DNA of 64,000 nucleotides from Symsagittifera roscoffensis (GCF_963678635.1 NC_087063.1:42856759-42920758); one strand, 5' to 3'; shown: positions 38,001 through 63,535, counted from the first letter of the stretch. Program-made: numbers and translations. The notes: generated by a model not told the origin, from the letters alone.

Positions 38001-38960
38001 TTTTGGAATCAAATCTTTCAAAAATTCAAAAAACTGCGAAACTTAAAAAAAAATTTTTTCGATTTTTTTTATTTTTCAAGTAACTTTTCTAAAAAAAATA
38101 GTTTTTCAATTTGCTTATTTTATTATGGCTGTCGAATATACCTAATCGCCAGTTTTTTTGTTCAGCTCCTTTTATCATACCACAATATGACATAATGACA
38201 ATAATTTGAAAAACTCTTTTTTAAGACTATGTTCTGAACATTCTGTACCACTTGCACAGTAACCGGCTAGCCTAGTTTTCTATAATTACACTTACGGAGG
38301 ACTTGAGCATTGTTACGCCTTAGAGAACTCAAAGTTTTATACTTTGCTTGACGAGGAAGCTATCGGTCTTTTTTATAATTATTTGGATGAAATTGCAGCA
38401 TCAAAGATGCTAGCTTATCTTCATTTTCAAAATTCCGTAGAAGGCTGGTCCTCAAGGTTTCGCCTACAACGCTCAAAAACTCAAAGTTTACTGGACGGTT
38501 CCGTCGTTTATTATTTTGTTGTTGTATAAAAGTGGTATTTTAGGTGACGGAGGGTGACACTTACAATCTGCAGATGACGCTGAATGTGGTGACGAGGGTG
38601 AATGAGACGAACGCGGACAGGCTGCAGAGACATATCGTCAAGAGCATCCACTCCCAGTTCAACGCACACAAAGTGAACCTGCTCTCCCTCTCCGAAATAA
38701 CTCACTGTGCCTACTGCGAACGACTCCTTAACACAACCACCACCAACCCATCCACATCCAACACCACAACTCCCAATAGTACACCTGTCCTCAACACCGC
38801 AAGTCAGGGTTCGAACCCCGCCCTCTCGGACACGTCTAAAAACAGCTCGGAGAACCAGCTGAACAACAATCACGCCTCAGTTGTGAATAACAAACTTCAA
38901 ACGTCTAATACTCCGACCACGCCCGCGAAAGGTTCATTGACTAGCACAGCGACCCAATAA
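25282..38960 (+). CDS. BTB/T1 (KCTD-like) domain protein, two coding exons
   Basis: The predicted protein has 381 residues, from exons 25282-26010 and 38544-38960. Exon 1 ends in CAG before GTGAGC and exon 2 follows TTTTAG. Both junctions are phase 0, so the frame is kept without adjustment. The N-terminus (about residues 8-41 and 119-170) fits a potassium-channel tetramerisation (T1/BTB) fold: IIRVNVSGRIFET at the start, and later FDRDPECFEHILFYLRT and a SEFYGL helix. This fold oligomerises, and in KCTD proteins it often recruits CUL3, though that partner is not shown here. About 77 residues of Gln, Asn, Ser and Gly-rich sequence split the domain. The C-terminal tail is rich in Thr, Ser and Asn. 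The start is the ATG at 25282, since an in-frame TAG lies 60 bases upstream. A small extra exon inside the 12.5 kb intron cannot be excluded. The KCTD subfamily is not identified. Confidence 0.8.
26254..26788 (+). repeat. dispersed repeat family F1, full-length copy
   Basis: Starts at TTGTTGCTCCGACT with the ACTTTCG/CGAAAGT hairpin intact and ends at GATACGAGCAGTCTTGTT. The motif before the second hairpin is duplicated (CAGTCAGTCGG), a small local difference from the other copies. It sits about 240 bp inside the intron of the BTB/T1 gene. Confidence 0.85.
30956..31427 (+). repeat. dispersed repeat family F1, diverged copy
   Basis: Starts ATTATTGTTCCGAGTTTCG and ends GTTACGAGCAGTCTTGTT. The interior keeps TTTGTGCTCAGGCTG and AATGCGCGATATATTTCG landmarks but is shorter than the 547-bp reference copy. 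Confidence 0.75.
32024..32425 (+). repeat. dispersed repeat family F3 copy with a poly-C start
   Basis: Begins with 21 consecutive C residues, then AATTCGACCCCCTGGCGACC and CAAAGGGTCCCTCCTTTG. Toward the end it has CTGCGGCGCAGAAATATGG and CAGCCTCCTCGC. The same order appears at 35355, 40050 and 40430. It has no conserved frame and no visible terminal inverted repeats, and its class is unknown. Confidence 0.65.
33730..33745 (+). repeat. poly-G run (16 G)
   Basis: Sixteen consecutive G residues, directly visible, in the intron of the BTB/T1 gene. Such runs are hard to sequence, so the length is uncertain. Confidence 0.9.
34143..34680 (+). repeat. dispersed repeat family F1, rearranged copy
   Basis: Two F1 5' blocks (GGAATATTTGTGCTCGGAGTGG-like near 34170 and GGAACATTTGTGCTCGGGTGG-like near 34316) precede a single 3' end, CCTGATACGAGCAGTTTGTT. 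This suggests one copy inserted into, or recombined with, another. Confidence 0.65.
34791..34866 (+). repeat. dispersed repeat family F1, 3'-end fragment
   Basis: Only the last 76 bases of F1 are present, from TGTTACTGCTCCATAGACC to GATACGAGCAGTCTTGTT. It lies about 110 bp after the end of the previous F1 copy. Confidence 0.7.
35355..35660 (+). repeat. dispersed repeat family F3 copy
   Basis: The landmarks are in the same order as at 32024: a GGGGGAGGGGGTC start, CGACCTGCTGACAACCC, a CTTTTTGGC block, ACTGCGGCTCAGAAAATTTGG and TTTGCTTGACCTAAAAAAG. A 137-codon minus-strand frame covers it, but it is a shadow of the repeat. Confidence 0.6.
37230..37450 (-). repeat. dispersed repeat family F3, partial copy
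   Basis: On the minus strand it starts with GGGAGGGGGCGAGGGGC and continues with GGGTCCCCCTTTGATATT. Only the first half of the family is recognisable. Confidence 0.55.
37665..38275 (-). repeat. dispersed repeat family F2 copy, reverse orientation
   Basis: Read on the minus strand it begins near CTAGCCGGTTACTGTGCAAG (about 38270), passes the CAACCCAGTCCGATCATC landmark (about 37785), and ends with TTCCTCCCCATTTTCAAC near 37690. Its start lies about 270 bp before exon 2 of the BTB/T1 gene. Confidence 0.65.
38544..38960 (+). CDS. BTB/T1 gene, coding exon 2 (terminal)
   Basis: Encodes residues 244-381, ending at TAA 38958-38960. It starts right after TTTTAG, in phase 0, matching exon 1. The first 70 residues are well mixed and globular-looking, with an ITHCAYCERLL stretch that contains two Cys. 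The last 60 or so are rich in Thr, Ser, Asn and Pro and are probably disordered. The G+C content rises sharply relative to the intron, as for exon 1. Confidence 0.75.
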   Translation: MTEGDTYNLQMTLNVVTRVNETNADRLQRHIVKSIHSQFNAHKVNLLSLSEITHCAYCERLLNTTTTNPSTSNTTTPNSTPVLNTASQGSNPALSDTSKNSSENQLNNNHASVVNNKLQTSNTPTTPAKGSLTSTATQ

Positions 38961-39435
38961 TACAATACGATCGAGCGGTATACTTTGACCGAAGGTTCCG
39001 ACCGATAATCCCAACCTCATCTAGAAATAATCTAATACTCAGTTTTCAATCTAACCCTTGCCTCCATAATCGCCAGAACTGGCAGTCAGAATACCGAAGT
39101 CCAAAATTAACTGGAATTACTTTTTCTGATGTTGCATAGAATAATTATCGAGTCACCAGCAAATTTAAGCAACTTTGCTTTTGCATTTTGTTTGTCACTC
39201 TACGTGTTTAACAATCACATGACCTATATTTTAGAAAAAACTATTTACAGGCTGATTAATCTAATCTTTGCTTACTTCGTTTTCTTACTAATTTTGCAAA
39301 ACTGGTGCAATTAATCACTTTAATTATTGAAATCCGTATGATTAATTAGATTATTGCAAATCGATTTTTTTGTCAAGTTCAGCATAAGTTAGTTTTGCAT
39401 TTTTGGTTATTTTTATCACGGCACAAACATAATTT
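38961..39435. other. 475-bp gap between two convergent genes
   Basis: This is the shared 3' region of the BTB/T1 gene (+) and the TRIM-NHL gene (-). I see no canonical AATAAA signal on either strand, so the cleavage sites cannot be placed. Both 3' UTRs must be short or overlap. Confidence 0.6.
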
Positions 39436-54765
<15,330 letters not shown>

Positions 54766-57541
54766 GTGTAATAAGTGGTTACTTACTTTTCGGCTTTATG
54801 AAAGTTTTAGACTTTTAAAATTTTTTTCTTCATATTTTGCCTTGAAAAGTTAACGAATATGAAATTTGAACAATCTCATTTTGAACTATTAGAATCTCGT
54901 GAGTTTTAAACGGTGTAACTTGCTGGTACAGATAAAGGGAGGACAGTTTTGCGTAGTGAGATTAACAATAAAAAAACTTCCAAACCAGCTAAATTGGCTT
55001 TTGAAAAAGTTTACATTGTTTGATAAATATTCGCGAATACATGCAAAATTACCTAATGTTATTTATATATATAGTTTATTGTAGTCACTCACTTAGAATG
55101 TTTTTGACAAGTGTAGTTTTGAGATGAAAAATCGTTGTGTTTGGATAATTAGTTATAAAGTCATAAGTAGTTTTTAAGAGTAATATTGAAATGAACGTAC
55201 TACTGTTTTTCACACCATATCAGCCGAGCATGACGCTCATACGAAGATACTTTCAATCATTCAAACTAATTGATTAATTTTTTAGAGAATAAATTGTAGA
55301 AAGCCTTGAAAAATTTTAGCTTGGATTTAATTTTTTCTTCATCATTTTAGTAAAATCTTGAGTCCCAAATTGTAAAGGCCAACCAAAATCTCTTCAAAAT
55401 AGTTGCCAGGCTCCCGCGGTACGTGAAAATTAGCTTACGTTTATTTTTAATAAAGCTCATTGCAATGAATTATCAATTTGAATCAATGTGCTCATATTTC
55501 GGTGCAAAATAAAGGAATAGAAAAGAAAATAAGAAAAGTTTCTTTCTTTCAAGTTTCTGTTTAAAATAGTTTATTTTAGCCAAGGACTACGATACGGTAA
55601 ATTCTCGACATCTTAGATTAAAAGTCGGCGAGACTAAAAAACGTCGACCAATTTCAATCGGTGTCGGCAAATCGACTGCAAATTTTGTTCGAGTCACAGA
55701 GTTGACAACTGACATGGTTGACCTATCAAGTTTGACGTAAATAAAGACCAACGGTTTTATAGAACAACTCATGCAATATAGAACAACTCATGCATTCGGC
55801 ACGTAAATCGATCACCGTAATCCGAGTAAAGCTATGATTTAACTTATCCGGACAAAATGAAACAAAAAAAAAAACAATTTTTAAACGCGTTTTTTTTCAA
55901 GTTGGGCTGACCTTAGACAAAAAATGACAAGAACCAACGTTGCTCAGACTCTTACAGTAAATATTACGAGCAATTTTTTTCAAACAAATTTCGGGGTCAA
56001 AATTCACACCAAAAATGGGTTACTTTGGCTTCTTTTAGTCAATCAAAAATTACGCTAAACCTAACAAAAAGTATTTTTTGGCTTTCAACTAACATTATAT
56101 TCGTTTCGACAGATTTCTGGTGAAACACTGACTTTTATGCCAAAATAAGAAAAAAAAATCGAGAAGTCGATGACACCATTTTAGCAAAATGTATGAATGT
56201 GCAATAGGGCGTCAAGTCGTAACAGGCATCAATTCGTTAAAAATTACAATACTCAACAAGCAACAAATCGTAACAAGGCATTGACCAGTAGCATACGCTT
56301 GCTCAGCTGCCATTACACCCGGCTTGAGAGAAATTTTGCTCGTGAATCAGTGTTGCCAGTTCAATTTACTGTTACGAAATATGACTTGTTATCCATTGTC
56401 ATCTGTTATAAATTGTCGCATTTAACAAATTGTTCCATCTTGGGAATTACCATGACTAGAATTTTCATAGAATTAAATTGTAGAATTGAAGGAATAGCAT
56501 TTTTAGTCTATGGAGGTCAACCCGGTGGGCTAGACTTTTAAAAATCAAATTGGTTGTTACAATCAAGTTTGAATGCGTTAGTTACAATCATAGTTTAGCT
56601 AGCAAACTACCATGTTTTAAATATCATGAAAACATTTGTTCCAACAATCGAAACCTACTGAGTCAATAGATAAAAAAATATTACTTTTTCAAAAAATTCA
56701 AGGTATTTTGAAGGGAGAAAATTTTGTTCTTGGATTTGCTGGTTTTTGAAAACATTCCAATTTTAGTCAACCTCCTCAAGCGCAAGCGTCATTTTAAGGT
56801 TGTTTTTTTGCTGGAAAATCTGCCTTCCGAAGTTCAAATTAAAAAAATTACGTCGACAATTTTTATAATTTAAAACATTTTGAAATCTGTGGCATCCCCC
56901 CTCTTTTTTAAAATAACAATAACATTAGTTTTAGCAAATTGTTTTTCATTTTTAACAGGCCAAACTGAGTTCCATAAAAAATTAAAATCGCAAGCATTTA
57001 TGATTCCATTACGAGAAGGAAAGACAGTCCAAATAGCAGTCTGGAGTTTTTCAAGTCAAGTTTTAACACGTTACAATCTTTTTCATCCGGCAAACTAGCA
57101 TGATACAGCAACCATGATAACATTTTTTTTCAATACTTAAAGCTGACTAAGTCAAAAGATTTAAAAAAAAGTTTTTCAAAAAATTTGCCGTTTTTTGAAA
57201 GTAGAAAAATTTCTTCCTGGATCCGCTTTTTTTGAAAACAATACATTTTTATTCGACTTGAGTAGGGGGGGGGGGGTAAAGTCATAAAGCTGCTACTTTA
57301 GAGAGGTCTTTTTGGACAACCATGAGAGGTTGTTTTGTTCATTACTCTTCAAAGCCCAAATATACCAATCAAAGTCCAAATAGGGTGGAAACTTGGATAC
57401 GCACTGCCAGTGAAAACTAAATACGAGATAATTGAAAACATTTGGAAACATGAGGCTCATGATTGTCCAAATCATAAAGACACAAATTAAAGATAACAAG
57501 AATTTTGTCAAGAAAAATCACTTCACGCAAGTCAGAGTTAG
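54766..57541. other. AT-rich intergenic DNA with a poly-G run
   Basis: This would be the upstream region of the TRIM-NHL gene. No domain, exon or clear promoter motif was found. A run of 12 G lies at 57265-57276. Short frames at 55587 (-) and 56197 (+) are not supported. Confidence 0.45.
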
Positions 57542-57660
57542 ATGATGGACTCGCAAGCTGATCGAACTTCCGAGAAAGACCAACACGACCCGTTCATGGA
57601 TGATAGCTCTGGACCAGATCAAAGAACGAGAAGACAGCCTGAAGCGCCTGGAAAGGGGCA

Positions 57661-58080
57661 ATGCAAAGAAATAAAGGAGTTGGGCCAAGCAACAGAAAGG
57701 GGCAGAGGAGTCAGCTAACCGGAAACTGGAAGAAACTTCTGCAAGAATTGTTCGAAACTGAAATAAGAACTTCTTCCTCCGCGAAATTCTTGATCACATC
57801 ACATGACATGATGATAAAGGGAGACAAGGGTCTGAAAATTTGCAACATGTTAGCCTTGCCTATAGGTCGCGATGATTCCGGGTTGAGTCTAGCAAAGAGA
57901 AAAGGTGCGATGTGTTTTTTGGGCTGGATAAATTCGGTAATTCCTGATCTCGTAATCATGGCATGTCACCAGAACACTATGAAGCGGAAAGCCTCAGTAA
58001 TACGAGTCTCAAGCATTTTCTTGAACATATACCAGAGTGTGGTGGTCGAACGGGACGATCATTCGAGAGAATCTCTATAG
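57661..58080 (+). CDS. unrecognised frame of 139 codons, doubtful
   Basis: It starts with ATG, and the first third is basic (QRNKGVGPSNRKGQ). A more hydrophobic middle follows (MCFLGWINSVIPDLVIMAC). In another frame the DNA at 57620-57790 reads as a coiled-coil-like stretch (EREDSLKRLERGN) with stops, so the true frame is unclear. No function is proposed. Confidence 0.2.
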   Translation: MQRNKGVGPSNRKGQRSQLTGNWKKLLQELFETEIRTSSSAKFLITSHDMMIKGDKGLKICNMLALPIGRDDSGLSLAKRKGAMCFLGWINSVIPDLVIMACHQNTMKRKASVIRVSSIFLNIYQSVVVERDDHSRESL

Positions 58081-58221
58081 AACCATTTGAAGAACGATGA
58101 GATCAGAAGTTTTTCTTACAAGAAGTTTAATAGCAGTCATGATGTTCCTCGCCTGTTTATGAGAGCCGAAGACTACTCAAAACCATCGAGTGGAGGGGAG
58201 TAGCAAAACGTATAAGGCATC

Positions 58222-58488
58222 ATGGTAGTCTCCTACAACCTGTTCTTGGATGCTGAGGGAGGTGAAGCATACATGAAGTTCGACGACATCGAACTATTAA
58301 TCTTTTGGACGGATAAGGTGATAGAAATAGATGTCCTGGATAGAGAGAAGCCCGAACTACGGTTGCTTCTTGAGAAAGGATCCAAGATCATCTTTGTACC
58401 TCGATCAGAAAAGAGGATGGAAGCAAGACTTGGTGGTGAAAAGAACGAATTGGTCACGAACCTTGGCTTTGTATGGAAACTTCGATGA
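58222..58488 (+). CDS. unrecognised 88-codon frame, repeated three times
   Basis: It starts with ATG and is acidic to mixed in charge (FDDIELLIFWTDKVIEIDVL). The same frame recurs unchanged at 59058-59324 and 59894-60160. No domain is recognised. It is in register with the frame at 58540, with in-frame stops between, so both may be parts of one older coding sequence. Confidence 0.3.
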   Translation: MVVSYNLFLDAEGGEAYMKFDDIELLIFWTDKVIEIDVLDREKPELRLLLEKGSKIIFVPRSEKRMEARLGGEKNELVTNLGFVWKLR

Positions 58489-58539
58489 CCGCATCCACGA
58501 GCGAGGTTGAATTGTTGAAACACCGAAAAAGTCCGAGAG

Positions 58540-58806
58540 TTGCTCGTAAGGGACGAAGGTCTTGGGGAGTTGATTGTACTACACAAGCTGATGCTGAGGC
58601 ACCAGACAGCATTGGAAGACAAGTGGGAGAAATCAAAAACTGAACGGAGCCAGGCTCTTGCTTGGATCTGGAACCAAGTTAACGACTTAAATGTAAAGGG
58701 AACTCCTGTGTGCGAATCCAGTCGTTTCAGAAAAAGGATGTGTTTGCGTGATCCTAGTGACTTCACAGAAAGGGACAAGAATGACATACAGATACTGGCG
58801 GCTTGA
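58540..58806 (+). CDS. second unrecognised 88-codon frame of the tandem unit
   Basis: Helix-rich in appearance (LHKLMLRHQTALEDKWEKSK, then WIWNQVNDLNV). It recurs at 59376-59642. In copy 3 (60212-60691) it runs on for 159 codons into unique sequence, because the repeat ends inside it. Its first codon is not ATG, so the start is unknown. No function is proposed. Confidence 0.3.
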   Translation: MLVRDEGLGELIVLHKLMLRHQTALEDKWEKSKTERSQALAWIWNQVNDLNVKGTPVCESSRFRKRMCLRDPSDFTERDKNDIQILAA

Positions 58807-59031
58807 TACGCCAGCACGACTGTGAACCTAGCTACCTCGCTCGGATGCTTCGCATGAAGGAGCAGTCTAGAATCGCTATAACTATTTGAGACCAGACATA
58901 TCACATTGTCACTGCGATCAAGATGGACACGTAGCCTGGAGGTCTCCAAATGAATCAGAAACAAATCAAAAGATTGGAAAGTGGGCCTTGAGGCTGAAAT
59001 GACATACCCGTGATTGAAACATATGGGCTGC

Positions 59032-59867
59032 GGGAGTAGCAAAACGTATAAGGCATCATGGTAGTCTCCTACAACCTGTTCTTGGATGCTGAGGGAGGTG
59101 AAGCATACATGAAGTTCGACGACATCGAACTATTAATCTTTTGGACGGATAAGGTGATAGAAATAGATGTCCTGGATAGAGAGAAGCCCGAACTACGGTT
59201 GCTTCTTGAGAAAGGATCCAAGATCATCTTTGTACCTCGATCAGAAAAGAGGATGGAAGCAAGACTTGGTGGTGAAAAGAACGAATTGGTCACGAACCTT
59301 GGCTTTGTATGGAAACTTCGATGACCGCATCCACGAGCGAGGTTGAATTGTTGAAACACCGAAAAAGTCCGAGAGTTGCTCGTAAGGGACGAAGGTCTTG
59401 GGGAGTTGATTGTACTACACAAGCTGATGCTGAGGCACCAGACAGCATTGGAAGACAAGTGGGAGAAATCAAAAACTGAACGGAGCCAGGCTCTTGCTTG
59501 GATCTGGAACCAAGTTAACGACTTAAATGTAAAGGGAACTCCTGTGTGCGAATCCAGTCGTTTCAGAAAAAGGATGTGTTTGCGTGATCCTAGTGACTTC
59601 ACAGAAAGGGACAAGAATGACATACAGATACTGGCGGCTTGATACGCCAGCACGACTGTGAACCTAGCTACCTCGCTCGGATGCTTCGCATGAAGGAGCA
59701 GTCTAGAATCGCTATAACTATTTGAGACCAGACATATCACATTGTCACTGCGATCAAGATGGACACGTAGCCTGGAGGTCTCCAAATGAATCAGAAACAA
59801 ATCAAAAGATTGGAAAGTGGGCCTTGAGGCTGAAATGACATACCCGTGATTGAAACATATGGGCTGC
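59032..59867 (+). repeat. 836-bp tandem unit, copy 2
   Basis: Identical to copy 1 in every stretch compared by eye. Its frames lie at 59058-59324 and 59376-59642. Confidence 0.9.
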
Positions 59868-60469
59868 GGGAGTAGCAAAACGTATAAGGCATCATGGTAG
59901 TCTCCTACAACCTGTTCTTGGATGCTGAGGGAGGTGAAGCATACATGAAGTTCGACGACATCGAACTATTAATCTTTTGGACGGATAAGGTGATAGAAAT
60001 AGATGTCCTGGATAGAGAGAAGCCCGAACTACGGTTGCTTCTTGAGAAAGGATCCAAGATCATCTTTGTACCTCGATCAGAAAAGAGGATGGAAGCAAGA
60101 CTTGGTGGTGAAAAGAACGAATTGGTCACGAACCTTGGCTTTGTATGGAAACTTCGATGACCGCATCCACGAGCGAGGTTGAATTGTTGAAACACCGAAA
60201 AAGTCCGAGAGTTGCTCGTAAGGGACGAAGGTCTTGGGGAGTTGATTGTACTACACAAGCTGATGCTGAGGCACCAGACAGCATTGGAAGACAAGTGGGA
60301 GAAATCAAAAACTGAACGGAGCCAGGCTCTTGCTTGGATCTGGAAACAAGTTAACGACTTAAATGTAAAGGGAACTCCTGTGTGCGAATCCAGTCGTTTC
60401 AGAAAAAGGATGTGTTTGCGTGATCCTAGTGACTTCACAGAAAGGGACAAGAATGACATACAGATACTG
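59868..60469 (+). repeat. 836-bp tandem unit, partial copy 3 (about 602 bp)
   Basis: It follows copies 1 and 2 to CAGATACTG at about 60469, then departs into unique sequence. The only difference noticed is A for C in TCTGGAAACAAG near 60345, which changes Asn to Lys in the second frame. Confidence 0.9.
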
Positions 60470-60691
60470 CCAATGCAAGACTTGTTAGGTTCAGTCAGGG
60501 CGAGCTTCTGTGAGAGCAACTATCATGTGCACATTTTGGCGGTGGATGTGTCAAGCCAAAGAATCCTGACTGACATGGCATTCTCGGTCCCAAAATGCGT
60601 GTGTCTGGTTCGAATGTCTTGTCACTCGCACCAACTGTTTAAAAACACGCGAGGATTTGTAAACACGACCAAAGTAGTCGACTTAAATTAA
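60212..60691 (+). CDS. unrecognised 159-codon frame crossing the repeat edge
   Basis: The first 86 codons belong to tandem copy 3. The rest (for example HVHILAVDVSSQRILTDMAF and VPKCVCLVRMSCHSH) is unique. The junction is in frame, which suggests that this is the original, longer form and that copies 1 and 2 are truncated duplicates. The first codon is not ATG, and no function is proposed. Confidence 0.3.
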   Translation: MLVRDEGLGELIVLHKLMLRHQTALEDKWEKSKTERSQALAWIWKQVNDLNVKGTPVCESSRFRKRMCLRDPSDFTERDKNDIQILPMQDLLGSVRASFCESNYHVHILAVDVSSQRILTDMAFSVPKCVCLVRMSCHSHQLFKNTRGFVNTTKVVDLN

Positions 60692-61310
60692 ATCTGGTGA
60701 GCAGGTCTCTTGAGAACACAAGCGATTTCGAGAGACAAAACAACCTTAACCAAGGATGCTCAAGCGGTGGACGAAACGAATTCAGTCCACGCAAAAATCA
60801 TGGAGTTTGAACCGTTACTTGATTGGTCTGGTGAACGGAACATAAAAAGCATCAAATTGACACATGGTGATTATCCGTGCCACTGCACGGCTCAGAATTT
60901 CTATGTATCCAGAGAAAGTTAACTTGTGTTCGATATGGGACATAGAAGAAGTCAGGTCCGTTGGACTGCCATATCATCAACAGAATGCCACAATATTTGC
61001 CGCAAGCACTATAATGGAATGTAGAAAGTGTCGTTAAATACCGATAGTCAAAAAGGAAAGGATGCAAGCCAATGACCAATTGAAATCCTTGAAAGCATTA
61101 GTGATCAGCTCTGAGGACGAGAAAGATTTGTCAAAACAGGTGACTGTACAGAAGGTGTCCGATGCAGTACATCAAAGGCAGATTGAAGCAGTGCAGGGGA
61201 TAACAAGACATCACAAAAAATTAGAGGCAAGAAAAGAGAACTTGTTTTAGAGTGTGATCCCATATTGAGAATCCAGGGGAACAAATCAATTTTAAAACTC
61301 AATAATTGTT

Positions 61311-63535
61311 ATCTATCATGATCATCCAACTTTATATCAAGATTAGCATGACAATTATTTGACTCGGTTGATTGAAATACAAACCTTAACAGACTTCCAA
61401 AGTCACATCCTTGTGCAGGTGGATACCGAAATTGAATCGATGTTTAGCTTTAGCATGACAGTTTTATATCGCTGAGATTTTCGGGGAGTAAATAAAAATT
61501 CTTAAGGAGCTGGCACTGTATCTCACGTTCATGGTTCTGAAGGCTCACTGACAAAACGAGGACACACGACGAGGACACCGTCCCTGACTCCGGGGAGTAA
61601 GGCCAGACAGTCATACGAATGATGTTTTGGTCATTTTGGTTCACATAAATGTTTTCAAAGGTTCGAAATAACTCTGTGTTGCTCAAGTTTTTTGCGATAA
61701 CCAAGAAACAGAGAAGCAAAAAATCAAGAATCAGAGAAGCTGAAATTAAAGTTGACAGAAAACCAGTCGAGAGTCAAATTGCTTTTCGCAACTTGCCCGA
61801 TAATATCAAATTCGAATAGAGTTGTCTTGTTCCTGATAGAAAGCGAGTAGATACCTGTGTGCCTTTCTTGGAGCAAGAGAAAACTTGATTGTCAAGGTCG
61901 CCCACTTACGGGACCCAATGATATAGAACGTTACTCTGGAGAAACTTGTCAAAAGGGCTTGCGTTGTTCTTTTCACCTTTATTTAAACTTCTAGAATTAC
62001 AATTATCTGACTTGATTGTTTGTAGCACTAATTTCAAAACTGTTGTCTCAATGTGAATACTGAAGTAAATTATCCTAGCGCATTGTATATAGTTAAACTG
62101 AGGTGACGCAAATTCTAGCTTGATCCGTCTGAAGTAGATCAAACGTTCAGTCTTCAATAAAAACAAGTGGTATTTACTCCCAACCCTGTTTTTAGCGACG
62201 TTCGCTGGCGATTTTTAAGTATTTTAGGTATTTTATTGTGGCGTGCTTATTTTTATCTGGATTTGGGGATTACTTTTGTTTTGGTCTTTCAGTTGTAACA
62301 ATCCTGAAATTCGATGTCATAAAGCAATGACTGATTGAGGTACGAAAGCACAAGAGATAGTATCTCTGACCCTTTTACCAATAGTTATAGGGCCTATTTT
62401 TCAAAATACATATGTGACTTGATTGAACTACCGTTGCATCAAATGAACTCTAAAAGCTCAGATTACACAATTACAGCCTGTTCAAAAAATAAGAATATCA
62501 AATAGATACAATCTTTATTTGTATTGCCGCTTCCCATGATTCTACAACTCACTGATCTTCGTGCTCTCTCAATTCTAGAACATAAAAGAGATTTAATCCC
62601 ATATCTATCGCTGCTCCCAAAATTGAATCTGAGAACAAAAAGGGCTTTCGAACTCACTAGTTTAAGATCAGAGAATGCACGGGGAGAGTTTACTTTTCGA
62701 ATTAGTCGAGTCACAAAATTGATGGACAAAACCCTCGACTTCAACTATAAAGCAGGACTCAAAAGTCGAATATTAAAAGCGTTGTGAAAATATGGGTACA
62801 AATAAAGCCCAGAACACAAAATCTGTACATGGCCAACGGCCAACTGCATTGACTGCCATCGGTACAGAAAAAACCGGCAATTTTCCAACGAAACGAAAAG
62901 GGAGCACTTTCATTAACTCAAATCTGTTAATCCACATCAGCAACAACAAAAACAACTCAAGATGGCACAACATTAACTGGCTTATTCAAAGTTGATGCAA
63001 TCTTCCATCATATAAGTTGAAGTAATTTTATTTGCTTCTAAATCAAAAAAGTTTTCAAGCTCTGTTTATATATCTATAAATAAATAAGATTAAAGACGAA
63101 AAAAGTACTTCTTTTGACAAAACTATATGAAAATCTTCTTTTAATAAAAAAAATGAACCACTTAGGAAAACCTATTGTTGTGAGGTTATGTGACATCTTG
63201 CAGGATCTCCGGCTTTTTTCTTTAGCCACTTTAGCTTGATGAATTAGATAACACTTTTTGATATGAAGTTGGAGCTTAAACTTTGTTTTAATTTTTAATT
63301 TTTTGATGAATATTAACACTTAACATCGGAGAGAAAAAGAGAAAGACGTAAGCATAATAAAGCGTGAAAATTGATGCCGTTTCATTGCAGAAAAACATAG
63401 TTGATTGAAAAGCGTTAAAATTTTGGAAAAAAAAGAAACGACAATTTAAAATAAGATTTTAAATTGAATTAAACGGAAATAACGCCATAACAATTTCATG
63501 TTTTCATGGTGTCTTTTGTTAACTTACAGTATGCT
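61311..63535. other. intergenic DNA, no gene supported
   Basis: Frames at 61450-61719 (-), 62463-62744 (-) and 62524-62787 (+) are present but overlap one another or lack any known domain. The segment just before 63535 would be the 3' untranslated part of the LINE that follows. Confidence 0.4.

Larger units (their letters stand above)
26011..38543 (+). other. 12.5 kb intron of the BTB/T1 gene
   Basis: Bounded by GTGAGC and TTTTAG. It contains F1 copies at 26254, 30956, 34143 and 34791, F3 copies at 32024, 35355 and 37230, and an F2 copy at 37665. It also holds a 21-C run (32024-32044) and a 16-G run (33730-33745). The stretches 26789-30955, 31428-32023, 32426-34142 and 35661-37229 hold no recognisable exon. 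A frame at 38344-38529 sits just before exon 2 but ends in a stop and is taken as intronic. Confidence 0.7.
58196..59031 (+). repeat. 836-bp tandem unit, copy 1
   Basis: Starts at GGGAGTAGCAAAACGTATAA and repeats with a period of exactly 836 bp. Copies 1 and 2 appear identical by eye. It contains two frames in the same register, 58222-58488 and 58540-58806, split by stops (88 codons each). Confidence 0.9.
57542..61310 (+). other. GC-richer island of unknown origin with interrupted frames
   Basis: Base composition changes abruptly near 57540 and returns to AT-rich near 61310. Within it, plus-strand frames have charged, protein-like composition: 57542-57718 (58 codons), 57661-58080 (139), the repeat-unit frames, 60212-60691 (159), 60710-60922 and 61062-61250. 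They are short, change frame and are separated by stops. None matches a family that I recognise. It could be an inserted and decayed gene or cDNA of the host, an unknown mobile element, or integrated foreign DNA. I see no LTR, terminal inverted repeat or poly-A at its edges. Confidence 0.55.

Noticed and set aside
38344-38529. A 61-codon frame just upstream of the last BTB/T1 exon
   Set aside because: It ends in a stop 14 bp before the acceptor, is not in phase with a usable donor, and the phase 0 join of 26010 to 38544 needs nothing in between.
38511-38873. A 120-codon minus-strand frame opposite the last BTB/T1 exon
   Set aside because: It is a shadow of the Thr/Ser/Asn codons of the real exon, and its Gly/Val/Cys-rich composition is the expected antisense.
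55587-55772. A 61-codon minus-strand frame with some resemblance to 62.6 kb
   Set aside because: The similarity is limited to one short GTCGAGTCACA-like string and is probably chance.
58233-59042. A 269-codon minus-strand frame spanning the tandem unit, repeated at 59069-59878 and in part at 59905-60519
   Set aside because: It is Ser, Leu and Arg-rich in the way antisense frames of coding-like DNA usually are, and has no known domain. The plus-strand frames look more protein-like. It recurs only because the DNA is duplicated. It remains the longest open frame there, so RNA data could reverse this.
62463-62787. Overlapping frames on both strands near 62.5-62.8 kb
   Set aside because: Both are about 90 codons, overlap almost completely, and match nothing I know. 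Neither has splice or start support.
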